Assembly (NCBI GenBank): GCA_019670725.1
Contig: AP024629.1
Location: forward strand, 3,906,001-3,970,000
Direction: 5' to 3'
DNA: 64,000 nt
DNA from: Alphaproteobacteria bacterium SO-S41
GTDB lineage: Bacteria > Pseudomonadota > Alphaproteobacteria > Micropepsales > Micropepsaceae
Of this stretch, positions 51,140-59,315 are shown in pieces. The notes under the pieces were generated by a model. It did not search any database. It was given only the letters and a program-made list of their open reading frames with translations, and was not told where the DNA came from. Numbering within the stretch: position 1 is the stretch's first letter; each line of letters opens with the position of its first letter. A program made the translations under genes and the position numbers.

Positions 51140-52534
51140 TCAGTCCCAGGGGAAAGTCCAGGGCGAGCTTAGCTCGTGGATACGGGCAAGGCGCAGCAGG
51201 ATATCGTCGCGGTGGCGGCGCGCGGTGACCTGCAGGCCCACGGGGAGGCCGTCCGCGGTGAAGCCGGCCGGAATGGAGATCGACGGGTTCCAGCAGGCAT
51301 TGGCGACCATGCCGAACGGCTCGACCCCGCCGGACATCGTGCAGTCGCGGCCGTCGATGACGCGCGGCAGCGTGCTGTCGGCTTGATAGGGGCGGCAGCC
51401 GGTTGCGGGCGTCATCAGCAGATCGGCGCCGCGGAAGAAGGTGGCGACCTCCTGCTCAAGCCGATGGATTTGCGCCCAGGCGGATTTCACGTCCTGGTCG
51501 GGGCCGCGCTCGCGCATCCGCCCCAGGATATATTGCGTGTTCGGCGCAAGCTGGTCGAAACCGTCGGGCAGGATGCCGTCCCTCGTCCAGTCGGCTTCCA
51601 GATTGGTCATCATCACGATGGCCCAGGCGGTGCCGATGAAGGTGAAGCGCACGTCCTGCTTCAGCTCATTGAGCTTTGCGGCGGCGATCAGCTTCTCCGC
51701 GGCGGCGCGGGCAATGGCGACGACTTCGGGCTCGACGACGGCATAGCCGGTGTCGTCGGACCAGACGGCGCGGAGGCCGCCGATGTCGAGCGTCTCGATG
51801 ACGTCTTCATATTTGTAGTCGAGCGCGGGCAGTGACTGGCGGTCGCTGTCATTGGGGCCGGCGGCGACGTCGAGATAGCGCGCGGTGTCGGCGACCGTGC
51901 GGGTCAACGCGCCATGGGTGGCGAAGTTGGAGAAGCCGTTGGTCTTGGCGATGCGGCCGTGGCTCGGCTTCAGGCCCACGAGATTGGTGAAGGCGGCGGG
52001 CTCGCGGATCGACCCGCCGGCATCGGTGCCCGTCGCGAACGGCACCATGCCGGCCGCGACCGCAGCGGACGAACCGCCGCTGGAGCCGCCCGGCGTCGTG
52101 GCGGGGTTCCATGGATTGCGCGTCGTGCCGAAGAGGCGGGTATGGGTCGCGCTGTCCATGCCGAATTCCGACATGGCGGTCTTCCCGACGACGATGGCGC
52201 CGGCGGCGCGCAGGCGCGCGATATGGGGGTTGTCCGCCGTCTTGATGGGCGAATCCTTCAGGAAGACGCTGCCCTGCACGCTGCGGAAGCCGATCGTGTC
52301 TTCCATGTCCTTGACGCCGTAGGGCACACCGGCAAGCGGGCCGGGATCCTCGCCCGCCGCGACGCGCGCGTCGATCGCGTCGGCAGCCTTCAGCGCGCCT
52401 TCGGCGTCCATCATGACGAAGGCATTGAGCGGACCGTTGCGGGCCTCGATCGTGTCGAGCGCGGTCTGTACCGCAGCGCGGGCCTTGATCTTGCCGCGGC
52501 GGACGCCGTCGGCGATTTCGACGATGGTTTTCAT
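51140..52534 (-). CDS. Amidase-signature family amidase
   Basis: A 464-residue amidase with the Ser-cisSer-Lys triad in place: K75 in GVPYGVKDMED, the cis-Ser in TTPGGSSGGSSAAVAAG (near residue 151) and the nucleophile S175 in GTDAGGSIREPA. The family hydrolyses amide bonds of small amides, acylated amines or peptide amides. No signal peptide is visible. The start is the ATG at 52534; a longer frame upstream overlaps pepN. It lies 11 bases after pepN and four before the MaoC gene in a compact operon under operator g. It could open a cyclic or acylated peptide or release an amine. Confidence 0.93.
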   Translation of the reverse strand: MKTIVEIADGVRRGKIKARAAVQTALDTIEARNGPLNAFVMMDAEGALKAADAIDARVAAGEDPGPLAGVPYGVKDMEDTIGFRSVQGSVFLKDSPIKTADNPHIARLRAAGAIVVGKTAMSEFGMDSATHTRLFGTTRNPWNPATTPGGSSGGSSAAVAAGMVPFATGTDAGGSIREPAAFTNLVGLKPSHGRIAKTNGFSNFATHGALTRTVADTARYLDVAAGPNDSDRQSLPALDYKYEDVIETLDIGGLRAVWSDDTGYAVVEPEVVAIARAAAEKLIAAAKLNELKQDVRFTFIGTAWAIVMMTNLEADWTRDGILPDGFDQLAPNTQYILGRMRERGPDQDVKSAWAQIHRLEQEVATFFRGADLLMTPATGCRPYQADSTLPRVIDGRDCTMSGGVEPFGMVANACWNPSISIPAGFTADGLPVGLQVTARRHRDDILLRLARIHELSSPWTFPWD

Positions 52535-52545
52535 GGCGGCTCCGT

Positions 52546-55191
52546 TCAGGCAGGTGCGGCGAGGGTGCGGGTGACGTTTTCGCGGAGGCTCTTGGAGATG
52601 CCCTCGGTCGCCGCGATGCGTTCGAGCTGCGCCTTCATCAGCGCCTGACGGCGCGGATCGTAGCGGCGCCACTGGTTGATCTGGGGCATCAGGTAGTGGC
52701 TGGAGCTGCGGCCCATCGCGTCGATCATCAGCAGGCGATCAGCGAGGAACTTGTAGCCGGCGCCGCTCGAGTCGTGGAAGGCGACGCGGTTCTGGCGGAA
52801 GAAGCCGCCATAGAAGGCGAGGCCCCGCGCCATGTTGGTCATGTCCATGACGGGATGGGATTCGAGCGCGATGATGCGCTGAACCGCGCCCGGCGCGCGC
52901 GACAGCGCCTGGGCGTTGAACCATTTGTTGATGACGATGTCGTTCGTCTTCCAGCGTTCGTAGAACCAGGCGAGCGCTTCGTCGCGCTGGGGCGTGTCGG
53001 TGTGGGTGAGCGTCGCCAGCGCCTCGAACTGGTCGGTCATGTTGCCGGCCGTCTTCACCTGGTTGAGGCAGAGATCGGCAATGTCCGGCGTGCCGAGCGC
53101 AGCGAGGAGGTCGAGTGCGACGTTCTTGATGCGGCGGCGGCTGATCGAGGGAAGATCGGGGACGTAGGCGTGGCCGTCTTCCGTATTCGCGCGGTAGATG
53201 GCGAGGAGGTCGTCCTTGAAGCGTGTCGCGAGCGTGTGGCGCAGGAAATTCCGGGCGGCCATGTGCCCGTCGAGATCGATGGTGGCGAGGCCTTCGCTGA
53301 GGACGGGCTCGTCGGGGAGTGAGAGGATCTGCGCCTTGAGCAGCGGATCGATGGTGGCGTCACGCAGCGTCGCTTCGAAGGCGCCGGCGAAGCTTTCGGG
53401 CACGGACATTGCGCCGCCGGATGAGTGCACTTTTGCCTGCGCGCGGATGAGGCGGATGGCGAGCGTTTGCGCCGCGTCCCAACGCGCGAAGGGATCGGGG
53501 TCGTAGGCCATCAGGACGGCGAGGTCGTCGTCGGCGAGATCGGCGAGGATGGTGACCGGCGCGGAGAAGCCGCGCAGGAGCGAAGGAACGGGCTCCGACG
53601 CGACGTCGTCGAACACGAAGCTTTGGGTCGCTTCGGTCATTTCGAGGACGGTGGAGCTCGCGGCCGGGGCGTCGCCGGAGCGGAAGGTGAGTGCGGTGCC
53701 GTCGCGGGCGATGAGGCCGGTGGCGATGGGGATGTGGAAAGGCTGCGGCGCGGGCTTGTCCGGCATTGAACGGCAGGTCTGCGTCAGGTTGAGCGTGTAG
53801 CGGTGCGCGGCGGCATCGTAGCTGCCCTTGGCCTCGATGCGGGGGCGGCCGGCCTGGTGGTACCAGCGGCGGAACTGGGTGAGGTCGCGGCCGGAGGCGT
53901 CCTCCATCGCCTTGACGAATTCCTCGGTCGTCACGGCCTGGCCGTCATGGCGGGCGATGTAGAGGTCGAAGCCTTTGCGGAACGCCGGCCAGCCGAGCAG
54001 CGCGGACATCATGCGGATGACCTCCGCGCCCTTGTCGTAGATCGTGTTGGTGTAGAAATTGTCGATCGAGGCGAAGGCGTCGGGCTTGATCGGGTGCGCC
54101 GCCGGGCCGTCGTCTTCCGGGAACTGGTTGCGGCGAAGCGCCATCACCGTCTCGATGCGCCACGCGCCGGAGCCGAGCTTCGACTCGATGAAAAGCTGGT
54201 CGCGGAGGCGGGTGAGGCCTTCCTTCAGGCTGAGCTGGAACCAGTCGCGGCAGGTGACGCGGTTGCCGGTCCAGTTGTGGAACTGCTCATGGCCGACAAT
54301 GCGCTCGATGATGACGTAGTCGCCGTCGGTCGTCGTTTCGGGATCGGTGACGATGCCGTCGAGGCCGAAGAGGTTGAGGCCCTTGTTCTCCATCGCGCCG
54401 GCCCAGTCGGTGAGCGCGACGATGTTGTAGCGGTCGAGATCGTATTCGAGGCCGAAGACTTCCTCGTCCCACTGAAGCGAGCGCTTCACGACATCCATCG
54501 CGAAGCGGCATTGCGGGATGGCGTCGCGGTCGGCGTAGATGCCGAGGGCGACGGTGCGGCCGCTCTTGGTGACGAAGCTGTCGGTCAGGACGCCGAAATC
54601 GCCCGCCATGACGGCGAAAATGTAGGAGGGTTTCGCGAAAGGATCTTCCCACGTCACCCAGTGGCGTCCGTCCGGCCCGTCGCCCGAAGCGACCGGATTG
54701 CCGTTCGAGAGCAGCACGGGATAGAGCGTCTTGTCGCCGCTGAGCGTCACGCGATAGCGGGCGGGCACGTCGGGACGGTCGGGGAAATAGGTGATCTGGC
54801 GGAAGCCTTCGGCCTCGCATTGGGTGGCGAGCTTGCCGCCCATGGCGAAAAGGCCGTGCGCGGTCTTGTTGGTGGAGGGGTAGATGGCGGTGACGACCTC
54901 GACCGTAAAGCTGTCGGGTACGCCGGCGACGGTGAGCTCTTCCTTGTCCAGTTCCAGGCGGTTGGGACCGAGGGTCTCGCCGTTGAGGGCGAAGGAGACG
55001 AGCTCCATGCGATGGCCGTCGAGCCGCAGCGGCGCGTCGGGCGCCGCGGTGTCAGAGCGCCGGATCGTCATGCGGTTGCGGACGACCGTGCGCTTGGCGT
55101 CGAGTTCGAAGTGGAGTTCGACGGTATCGACGAGGAAGTCTGGCGCGCGATAGTCGGCGAGCTTCACGATGCCGGGGACGTGGAGGTTCAT
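52546..55191 (-). CDS. pepN: Aminopeptidase N (M1 family zinc metallopeptidase)
   Basis: An 881-residue M1 peptidase of the bacterial PepN type. The exopeptidase motif is GAMENKGLN and the zinc site is GHEQFHNWTGNRVTCRDWFQLSLKEGLT in order (HExxH plus the distal Glu). The Gln in HEQFH stands where E. coli PepN has Tyr. The full four-domain length is present, with the C-terminal helical repeats. It removes N-terminal residues from peptides in the cytoplasm. Its ATG overlaps the stop of the class V enzyme by four bases, so here pepN belongs to a regulated catabolic operon rather than standing alone as a housekeeping gene. Confidence 0.96.
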   Translation of the reverse strand: MNLHVPGIVKLADYRAPDFLVDTVELHFELDAKRTVVRNRMTIRRSDTAAPDAPLRLDGHRMELVSFALNGETLGPNRLELDKEELTVAGVPDSFTVEVVTAIYPSTNKTAHGLFAMGGKLATQCEAEGFRQITYFPDRPDVPARYRVTLSGDKTLYPVLLSNGNPVASGDGPDGRHWVTWEDPFAKPSYIFAVMAGDFGVLTDSFVTKSGRTVALGIYADRDAIPQCRFAMDVVKRSLQWDEEVFGLEYDLDRYNIVALTDWAGAMENKGLNLFGLDGIVTDPETTTDGDYVIIERIVGHEQFHNWTGNRVTCRDWFQLSLKEGLTRLRDQLFIESKLGSGAWRIETVMALRRNQFPEDDGPAAHPIKPDAFASIDNFYTNTIYDKGAEVIRMMSALLGWPAFRKGFDLYIARHDGQAVTTEEFVKAMEDASGRDLTQFRRWYHQAGRPRIEAKGSYDAAAHRYTLNLTQTCRSMPDKPAPQPFHIPIATGLIARDGTALTFRSGDAPAASSTVLEMTEATQSFVFDDVASEPVPSLLRGFSAPVTILADLADDDLAVLMAYDPDPFARWDAAQTLAIRLIRAQAKVHSSGGAMSVPESFAGAFEATLRDATIDPLLKAQILSLPDEPVLSEGLATIDLDGHMAARNFLRHTLATRFKDDLLAIYRANTEDGHAYVPDLPSISRRRIKNVALDLLAALGTPDIADLCLNQVKTAGNMTDQFEALATLTHTDTPQRDEALAWFYERWKTNDIVINKWFNAQALSRAPGAVQRIIALESHPVMDMTNMARGLAFYGGFFRQNRVAFHDSSGAGYKFLADRLLMIDAMGRSSSHYLMPQINQWRRYDPRRQALMKAQLERIAATEGISKSLRENVTRTLAAPA

Positions 55192-56441
55192 GCGATGATC
55201 TCCGCGAGGGCGGCGACCGTGGCGTCGACTTCGGCAACGGTGTTGTAGTGGACGGGACCGAGGCGCAGCACGCCGCCGCTTTCCGCGAGGCCGAGCCAGC
55301 CGATCAGGTCGAGCGCGTAGTTGTTGCCGCTCCAGGCGAAGATGTTGCGGTCGCCCAGCGCCGTCGCCAGGACTTCGGGATCGTGGCCTTCGATGGTCAG
55401 CGACACGGTCGAGACGCGCTCGGCCATTTCGTTCGCGCCGGTGAGGCCGTGGATCTTCACGCCCTTCAGTTTCTGAAGACCGTCGATGAGGCGCTTGGCG
55501 AGCGCTTCTTCCTGGGCCTGCATCCAGAGCTTGCCGGCGTTCATGGTGTTGGAAGAGGCCGCACGCTGGTCGGGCGTCGCGATGGTCTCACCCAGCCACT
55601 CGTAATATTCGAGTGCGCCGAGCGTGCCGGCGATCGCCTCATAGGGCGCGGTGCCCAGCATGTAGCGGGAGGGGAGCGTCTCCGGCGAGACGCGCAGCTT
55701 GGGCGGCGTGAAGCGTTCGAACAGCTCGCGGCGGCCCCAGAGAATGCCGACATGGGGTCCGTAGAACTTGTAGGCGGAGCAGACGAGGAAATCGCAGCCG
55801 AGCGCCTGGACGTCGATGATGCCGTGCGGCGCGAACTGAACGGCGTCGATATAGGTGAGGCCGCCCACCGCCTTCACGCGGCGAACAATGGCGCCGACGT
55901 CGTTGATCGTGCCGGTGATGTTGCTGGCATAGTTGATCGCCGCCAGTTTGGTGCGCGGGGTGACGAGCCGGTCGAGCGCCGTCAGGTCATAACGCGAGGT
56001 CGCGGGATCGAAGGGCAGCCAGCGGATTTCGAGGTTCAGCCGCTCGGCGAGTTTCAGCCACGGCGTGACGTTGCCGTCGTGGTCCATGCGGGTGACGATG
56101 ATCTCGTCGCCGGGGCGGAACAGCTTTTCCAGCGCACGCGTCATGTGGAAGGTCAGCGCCGTCATGGACTGGCCGATGACGATCTCGTCGGGATCGGCGG
56201 CGTTCACGAAGGCGGCGAGCTTGGCGCGTGTGGCCTCTGCGAGGGCGACCGTCTCGCGCGAGGTGACGAAGGCGCCGCCGCTATTGGCGTTGGAGCGCGT
56301 GAAGTAGGACGTGTAGCGATCGATCACCTGCTGCGGCACCTGGGTACCGGCGGGATTGTCGAAATAGACGCGCGGGCGGCCGCCATCGGTGATGGCGAGC
56401 GAAGGGAAAGCGGCGCGAACGGCGTCGATAGGCTGGGACAC
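55188..56441 (-). CDS. Class V PLP enzyme, cysteine desulfurase-like (VC1184 type)
   Basis: A 417-residue fold type I PLP enzyme. K in FLVCSAYKFYGPHVGILWG binds PLP; YFDNPAGTQVP, TRMDHDGNVTPW and NYASNITGTIND are typical of the cysteine desulfurase-like VC1184 group. The mobile loop with the catalytic Cys of true desulfurases is absent: the protein has only two cysteines, both next to the PLP lysine. It is therefore more likely a lyase, epimerase or transaminase related to kynureninase and isopenicillin N epimerase. The GTG start at 56441 has AGGAG seven bases upstream and lies one base after the EthD stop. Confidence 0.88.
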   Translation of the reverse strand: MSQPIDAVRAAFPSLAITDGGRPRVYFDNPAGTQVPQQVIDRYTSYFTRSNANSGGAFVTSRETVALAEATRAKLAAFVNAADPDEIVIGQSMTALTFHMTRALEKLFRPGDEIIVTRMDHDGNVTPWLKLAERLNLEIRWLPFDPATSRYDLTALDRLVTPRTKLAAINYASNITGTINDVGAIVRRVKAVGGLTYIDAVQFAPHGIIDVQALGCDFLVCSAYKFYGPHVGILWGRRELFERFTPPKLRVSPETLPSRYMLGTAPYEAIAGTLGALEYYEWLGETIATPDQRAASSNTMNAGKLWMQAQEEALAKRLIDGLQKLKGVKIHGLTGANEMAERVSTVSLTIEGHDPEVLATALGDRNIFAWSGNNYALDLIGWLGLAESGGVLRLGPVHYNTVAEVDATVAALAEIIA

Positions 56442-56442
56442 G

Positions 56443-56775
56443 TCAGGCTCCTGCAACGGCGTCAGTCGCGCCGATAGTGAATTCATGATGTTCGACGACG
56501 GTGCGGATGCGCGTCTTGGTGTGGGCGCCGGAATCGGCGGCGACCTGTTTGCCGAGCTCGGTCGCGTAGCAGGCGTCCATCGCCGTGCGGGTATCGAACC
56601 ACTGCTCCACGACGGCATCGAACGGACCGCCCTCGGCGAGCAGGTTGAAACAGTGGCGGCGCAGGCCCGGCAGGCGCTCGGCCAGCAGGCGATGGCGCTG
56701 CAGCCACCAATCCTGGAATTCGCCGCGCGTCAGGCCGTCGCGGCGCGTCAGGAAGATCATCGCCTTGACCGACAT
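56443..56775 (-). CDS. EthD-domain protein
   Basis: A 110-residue dimeric alpha+beta-barrel type protein. MSVKAMIFLTRRDGLTRGEFQDWWLQRHRLLAERLPGLRRH is the usual EthD beginning in order (K-x-x-F-L-x-R-x-G-L-t-x-E-F-x-x-W-x-x-x-H), followed by EQWFDTRTAMDACYA. Members are small helper or decarboxylase-like proteins of degradative and polyketide pathways. It is the first gene of a five-gene operon (EthD, class V enzyme, pepN, amidase, MaoC). A regulon operator lies 19 bases upstream, where it would cover the promoter. Confidence 0.88.
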   Translation of the reverse strand: MSVKAMIFLTRRDGLTRGEFQDWWLQRHRLLAERLPGLRRHCFNLLAEGGPFDAVVEQWFDTRTAMDACYATELGKQVAADSGAHTKTRIRTVVEHHEFTIGATDAVAGA

Positions 56776-56794
56776 GGATACCGACGCGCCCCTA

Positions 56795-56813
56795 ATGTGA
56801 ACGGTGTTAATAT
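56795..56813. promoter_or_regulatory. 19-bp regulon operator, site g (EthD operon and epoxide hydrolase)
   Basis: ATGTGAAC-GGT-GTTAATAT, 19 bases before the EthD ATG and 99 before the hydrolase GTG in a 137-base divergent region. Confidence 0.82.
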
Positions 56814-56912
56814 CACCACAGGCGATATCGCTGCGTCAAGGCCCGTGTCGAGATGCCGCTTGATCGCGGCCCGCCACCCCGCGACCATCCACCAAAATCA
56901 TTGGAGGATGCC

Positions 56913-57878
56913 GTGCCCAACTTTCGCATGATCGAGACGAACGGCATCAGCTTGCGCGCAGCCGTCGAGGGCAGCGGGCCGCTGGTCATCATGGTCCATG
57001 GCTTTCCGGAGTCCTGGTATTCCTGGCGCCACCAGATCGGGCCGATCGCCGCGGCGGGTTTCACGGCCTGCGCGATCGATGTGCGCGGTTATGGCGGGTC
57101 CGACCGGCCCTGGCCGATCGAGGCCTATGACATGGAGCAGATGATCGGCGACGTCGCAGGCGTCGCACGGGCGCTGCAGCCGGACGCGCCGGCCATCCTG
57201 ATCGGGCACGACTGGGGGGCGCCGATCGTCTGGAATTCGGCACTGACCCGGCCGGAGCGGTTCGCAGCGGTGGCGGCGCTATCGGTGCCCTATACCGGCC
57301 CGGCGCCGCGGCCGTTCAACGAGATCTTCGACGCGCTGTTCACCAAGAAGAACCGTTTCTTCTATCAGGCCTATTTCCAGAAGGTGGGCGTGCCCGAGGC
57401 AGACTATGACGCCGATCCGCGCAACTTCCTGCGGCGGTTCCTGTTCGCGATTTCAGGCGATGTCGGCCCGGACGGCTGGCCGCGCAACAAGACGGCGGAT
57501 GCGACGCTGCTGGAGGGGCTGGAAGATCCGCAGCCGTTTCCGGCATGGCTGAGCGAGGCCGACCTCGATTACTACGTGGGGGAGTTCAAGGCATCGGGCT
57601 TTCGCGGGCCGATCAACCGGTATCGCAATCACGAGCGCGACTGGCACTATCTGGAACAGTTCCGCGGCCGGCTGATCGAGCAGCCCGCCTTCTTCATCGC
57701 GGGCGACAAGGACCCCGCGTTCAACATGTTCGGCGGGAGCGATCCGGTGCCCGCGATGCGCAAAGCGGTGCCCAATCTGCAGGGCGTCCATGTGCTGCCG
57801 GGCTGCGGTCACTGGACGCAGCAGGAGCGGCCGGAGGAGGTGACGGCGTTGCTGGTGGGGTGGTTGCGAGGGCTTTAG
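56913..57878 (+). CDS. Alpha/beta hydrolase, epoxide hydrolase-like
   Basis: A 321-residue alpha/beta hydrolase. MVHGFPESWYSWRHQI holds the oxyanion HG-x-P, D100 in IGHDWGAPIVW is the nucleophile and H300 in GCGHWTQQERPEEV the base. The Asp nucleophile (not Ser) plus YRNHERDWHY in the cap, with a candidate ring-opening Tyr, point to an epoxide hydrolase or haloalkane dehalogenase-like enzyme; the WYSWRHQI sequence favours epoxide hydrolase. The GTG start has GGAGG five bases before it; an ATG 20 codons earlier overlaps the promoter region. Divergent from the EthD operon across operator g. Confidence 0.92.
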   Translation: MPNFRMIETNGISLRAAVEGSGPLVIMVHGFPESWYSWRHQIGPIAAAGFTACAIDVRGYGGSDRPWPIEAYDMEQMIGDVAGVARALQPDAPAILIGHDWGAPIVWNSALTRPERFAAVAALSVPYTGPAPRPFNEIFDALFTKKNRFFYQAYFQKVGVPEADYDADPRNFLRRFLFAISGDVGPDGWPRNKTADATLLEGLEDPQPFPAWLSEADLDYYVGEFKASGFRGPINRYRNHERDWHYLEQFRGRLIEQPAFFIAGDKDPAFNMFGGSDPVPAMRKAVPNLQGVHVLPGCGHWTQQERPEEVTALLVGWLRGL

Positions 57879-57892
57879 GACCCTCCTCTCCT

Positions 57893-58005
57893 GTCATCCC
57901 GGCCGCAGCGTAGCGGAGAGCCGGGACCCAGGTGACTGGGCGCTGACGCTTGCGGCCCCTGGGTCCCGGGTCTCGGACGGCTACGCCGGCCTCGCCCGGG
58001 ATGAC
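57893..58005. repeat. Long palindromic interspersed repeat (GTCATCCCGG type)
   Basis: The ends GTCATCCCGG and CCGGGATGAC are exact reverse complements, and inside them CCGGGACCCAGG (57921-57932) pairs with CCTGGGTCCCGG (57958-57969). It lies between the convergent hydrolase and acyl-CoA dehydrogenase genes and could terminate both transcripts. Repeats with these ends are widespread in alphaproteobacterial genomes. Confidence 0.85.
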
Positions 58006-58026
58006 GATTGGTGGTGAAAGGCGCGG

Positions 58027-59211
58027 CTAAAGCCCCAGCACCAGCTTCGCCATGATGTCGCGCTGGATTTCGCTGGAGCCGCCATAGATCGTCGAGGCGC
58101 GGTTGTTGAGGTAGCGGGGCATGGCGACGAGGGTCTGCTCGGGGCCGACCGGCGCGAGGTTGGAGCCGGGCGTGCGGGCCTTGGGCTGATCGACGGTCGC
58201 ATACGCGCCACCCGCTTCGATGGCGAGCTGGTCGATGCGTTGCATCGCTTCCGTCCCCTGCACTTTCAGCATCGACGACGCCGGGCCGGGATTGTGACCG
58301 GACGACAGCGACGACATCACCCGGTGTTCGGCCATCTCGATGGCCTCGAGAAGGACATTCACCTCCGTCAGCTTGGCGACGAAGGAGGGGTCGTCGAGCA
58401 GCCCTTCGTCGCGCGCCATGTCGCGGACGCGTTCGACCGCGCGCTTCAGGCCGGCGCCCGAGCCGCCGCCGCGCTCGAACTCGAGCAGGTATTTGGCGAC
58501 GGTCCAGCCCTGGTTCTCCTCGCCGATGCGCTGCGATTTCGGCACGCGGACATTGTCGAAGAAGACCTGGTTGACCTCGTGATCCCCCGCCATGGTGACG
58601 ATCGGCTGCACGGTGATGCCGGGCGTGTCCATGTCGAGCAGGACGAAGGAGATGCCGGCCTGCGGCTTGCCCTCGGTGCTGGTGCGCACCAGGCAGAACA
58701 TGCGGCTCGCGAAATGGGCGTGGGTGGTCCAGATCTTGGTGCCGTTCAGCACATAGTCGTCGCCGTCGCTGACCGCGCGGAGCTGAAGCGAGGCGAGGTC
58801 GGAGCCCGAGCCCGGCTCGCTGTAGCCCTGGCACCAATAATCGTCGCCGGCGAGGATGCGCGGCAGATAGTGCGCCTTCTGCTCCGGCGTGCCGTAGCGC
58901 ATAATGACCGGGCCGACCATCTTCAGGCCCATCGGCGACAGGCTGGGCGTGCCGGCGAGCGCGCATTCCGACGAGAAGATGTAGCGCTGCATCTCGGTCC
59001 AGCCGGTGCCGCCATATTCAACCGGCCAGGCGGGCGCCACCCAGCCCTTGGCATGGAGGATCTTGTGCCAGGGGATGTTGTAGTCCTTGTCGGTGAAGAC
59101 GCTGGTGGTCAGCTTCCCCGCCTGGCGCAGGTTTTCCGGCAGATTGTCCTGAAGGAAGGTGCGGACCTCGTCGCGAAAGGCGGCCTCTTCGGCGGTGAGC
59201 TGGAGGTTCAT
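58027..59211 (-). CDS. Acyl-CoA dehydrogenase
   Basis: A 394-residue acyl-CoA dehydrogenase. It has WVAPAWPVEYGGTGWTEMQRY, YWCQGYSEPGSGSDLASLQLR, LNGTKIWTTHAHFASRMFCLVRT and the C-terminal RASTIYGGSSEIQRDIMAKLVLGL, all in the usual order, so the flavin-binding beta domain is intact. It is most like the FadE17/FadE-type enzymes of sterol and branched-acid degraders. GAAGGG precedes the ATG. It is not preceded by a regulon operator: the 104-base region upstream shows a GC-rich CCGCCGC/GCGGCGG inverted pair but no TATA-like copy. It may still serve the neighbouring pathway. Confidence 0.93.
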   Translation of the reverse strand: MNLQLTAEEAAFRDEVRTFLQDNLPENLRQAGKLTTSVFTDKDYNIPWHKILHAKGWVAPAWPVEYGGTGWTEMQRYIFSSECALAGTPSLSPMGLKMVGPVIMRYGTPEQKAHYLPRILAGDDYWCQGYSEPGSGSDLASLQLRAVSDGDDYVLNGTKIWTTHAHFASRMFCLVRTSTEGKPQAGISFVLLDMDTPGITVQPIVTMAGDHEVNQVFFDNVRVPKSQRIGEENQGWTVAKYLLEFERGGGSGAGLKRAVERVRDMARDEGLLDDPSFVAKLTEVNVLLEAIEMAEHRVMSSLSSGHNPGPASSMLKVQGTEAMQRIDQLAIEAGGAYATVDQPKARTPGSNLAPVGPEQTLVAMPRYLNNRASTIYGGSSEIQRDIMAKLVLGL

Positions 59212-59315
59212 GGGATCGGCCCTTCTGCGGCGGCGTTTCCCCGAATGGATAGCCTGCCGCCGCGTCCGTCAACAGGACCGCGGCGGCAGGGAACGAGCGG
59301 ACCGAAGCGCTCAGC

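Noticed and set aside
28721-57878. Microcystin-degradation (mlr) cluster
   Set aside because: SxxK hydrolases resemble MlrB in family only; neither the membrane protease MlrA nor the metallopeptidase MlrC is present.
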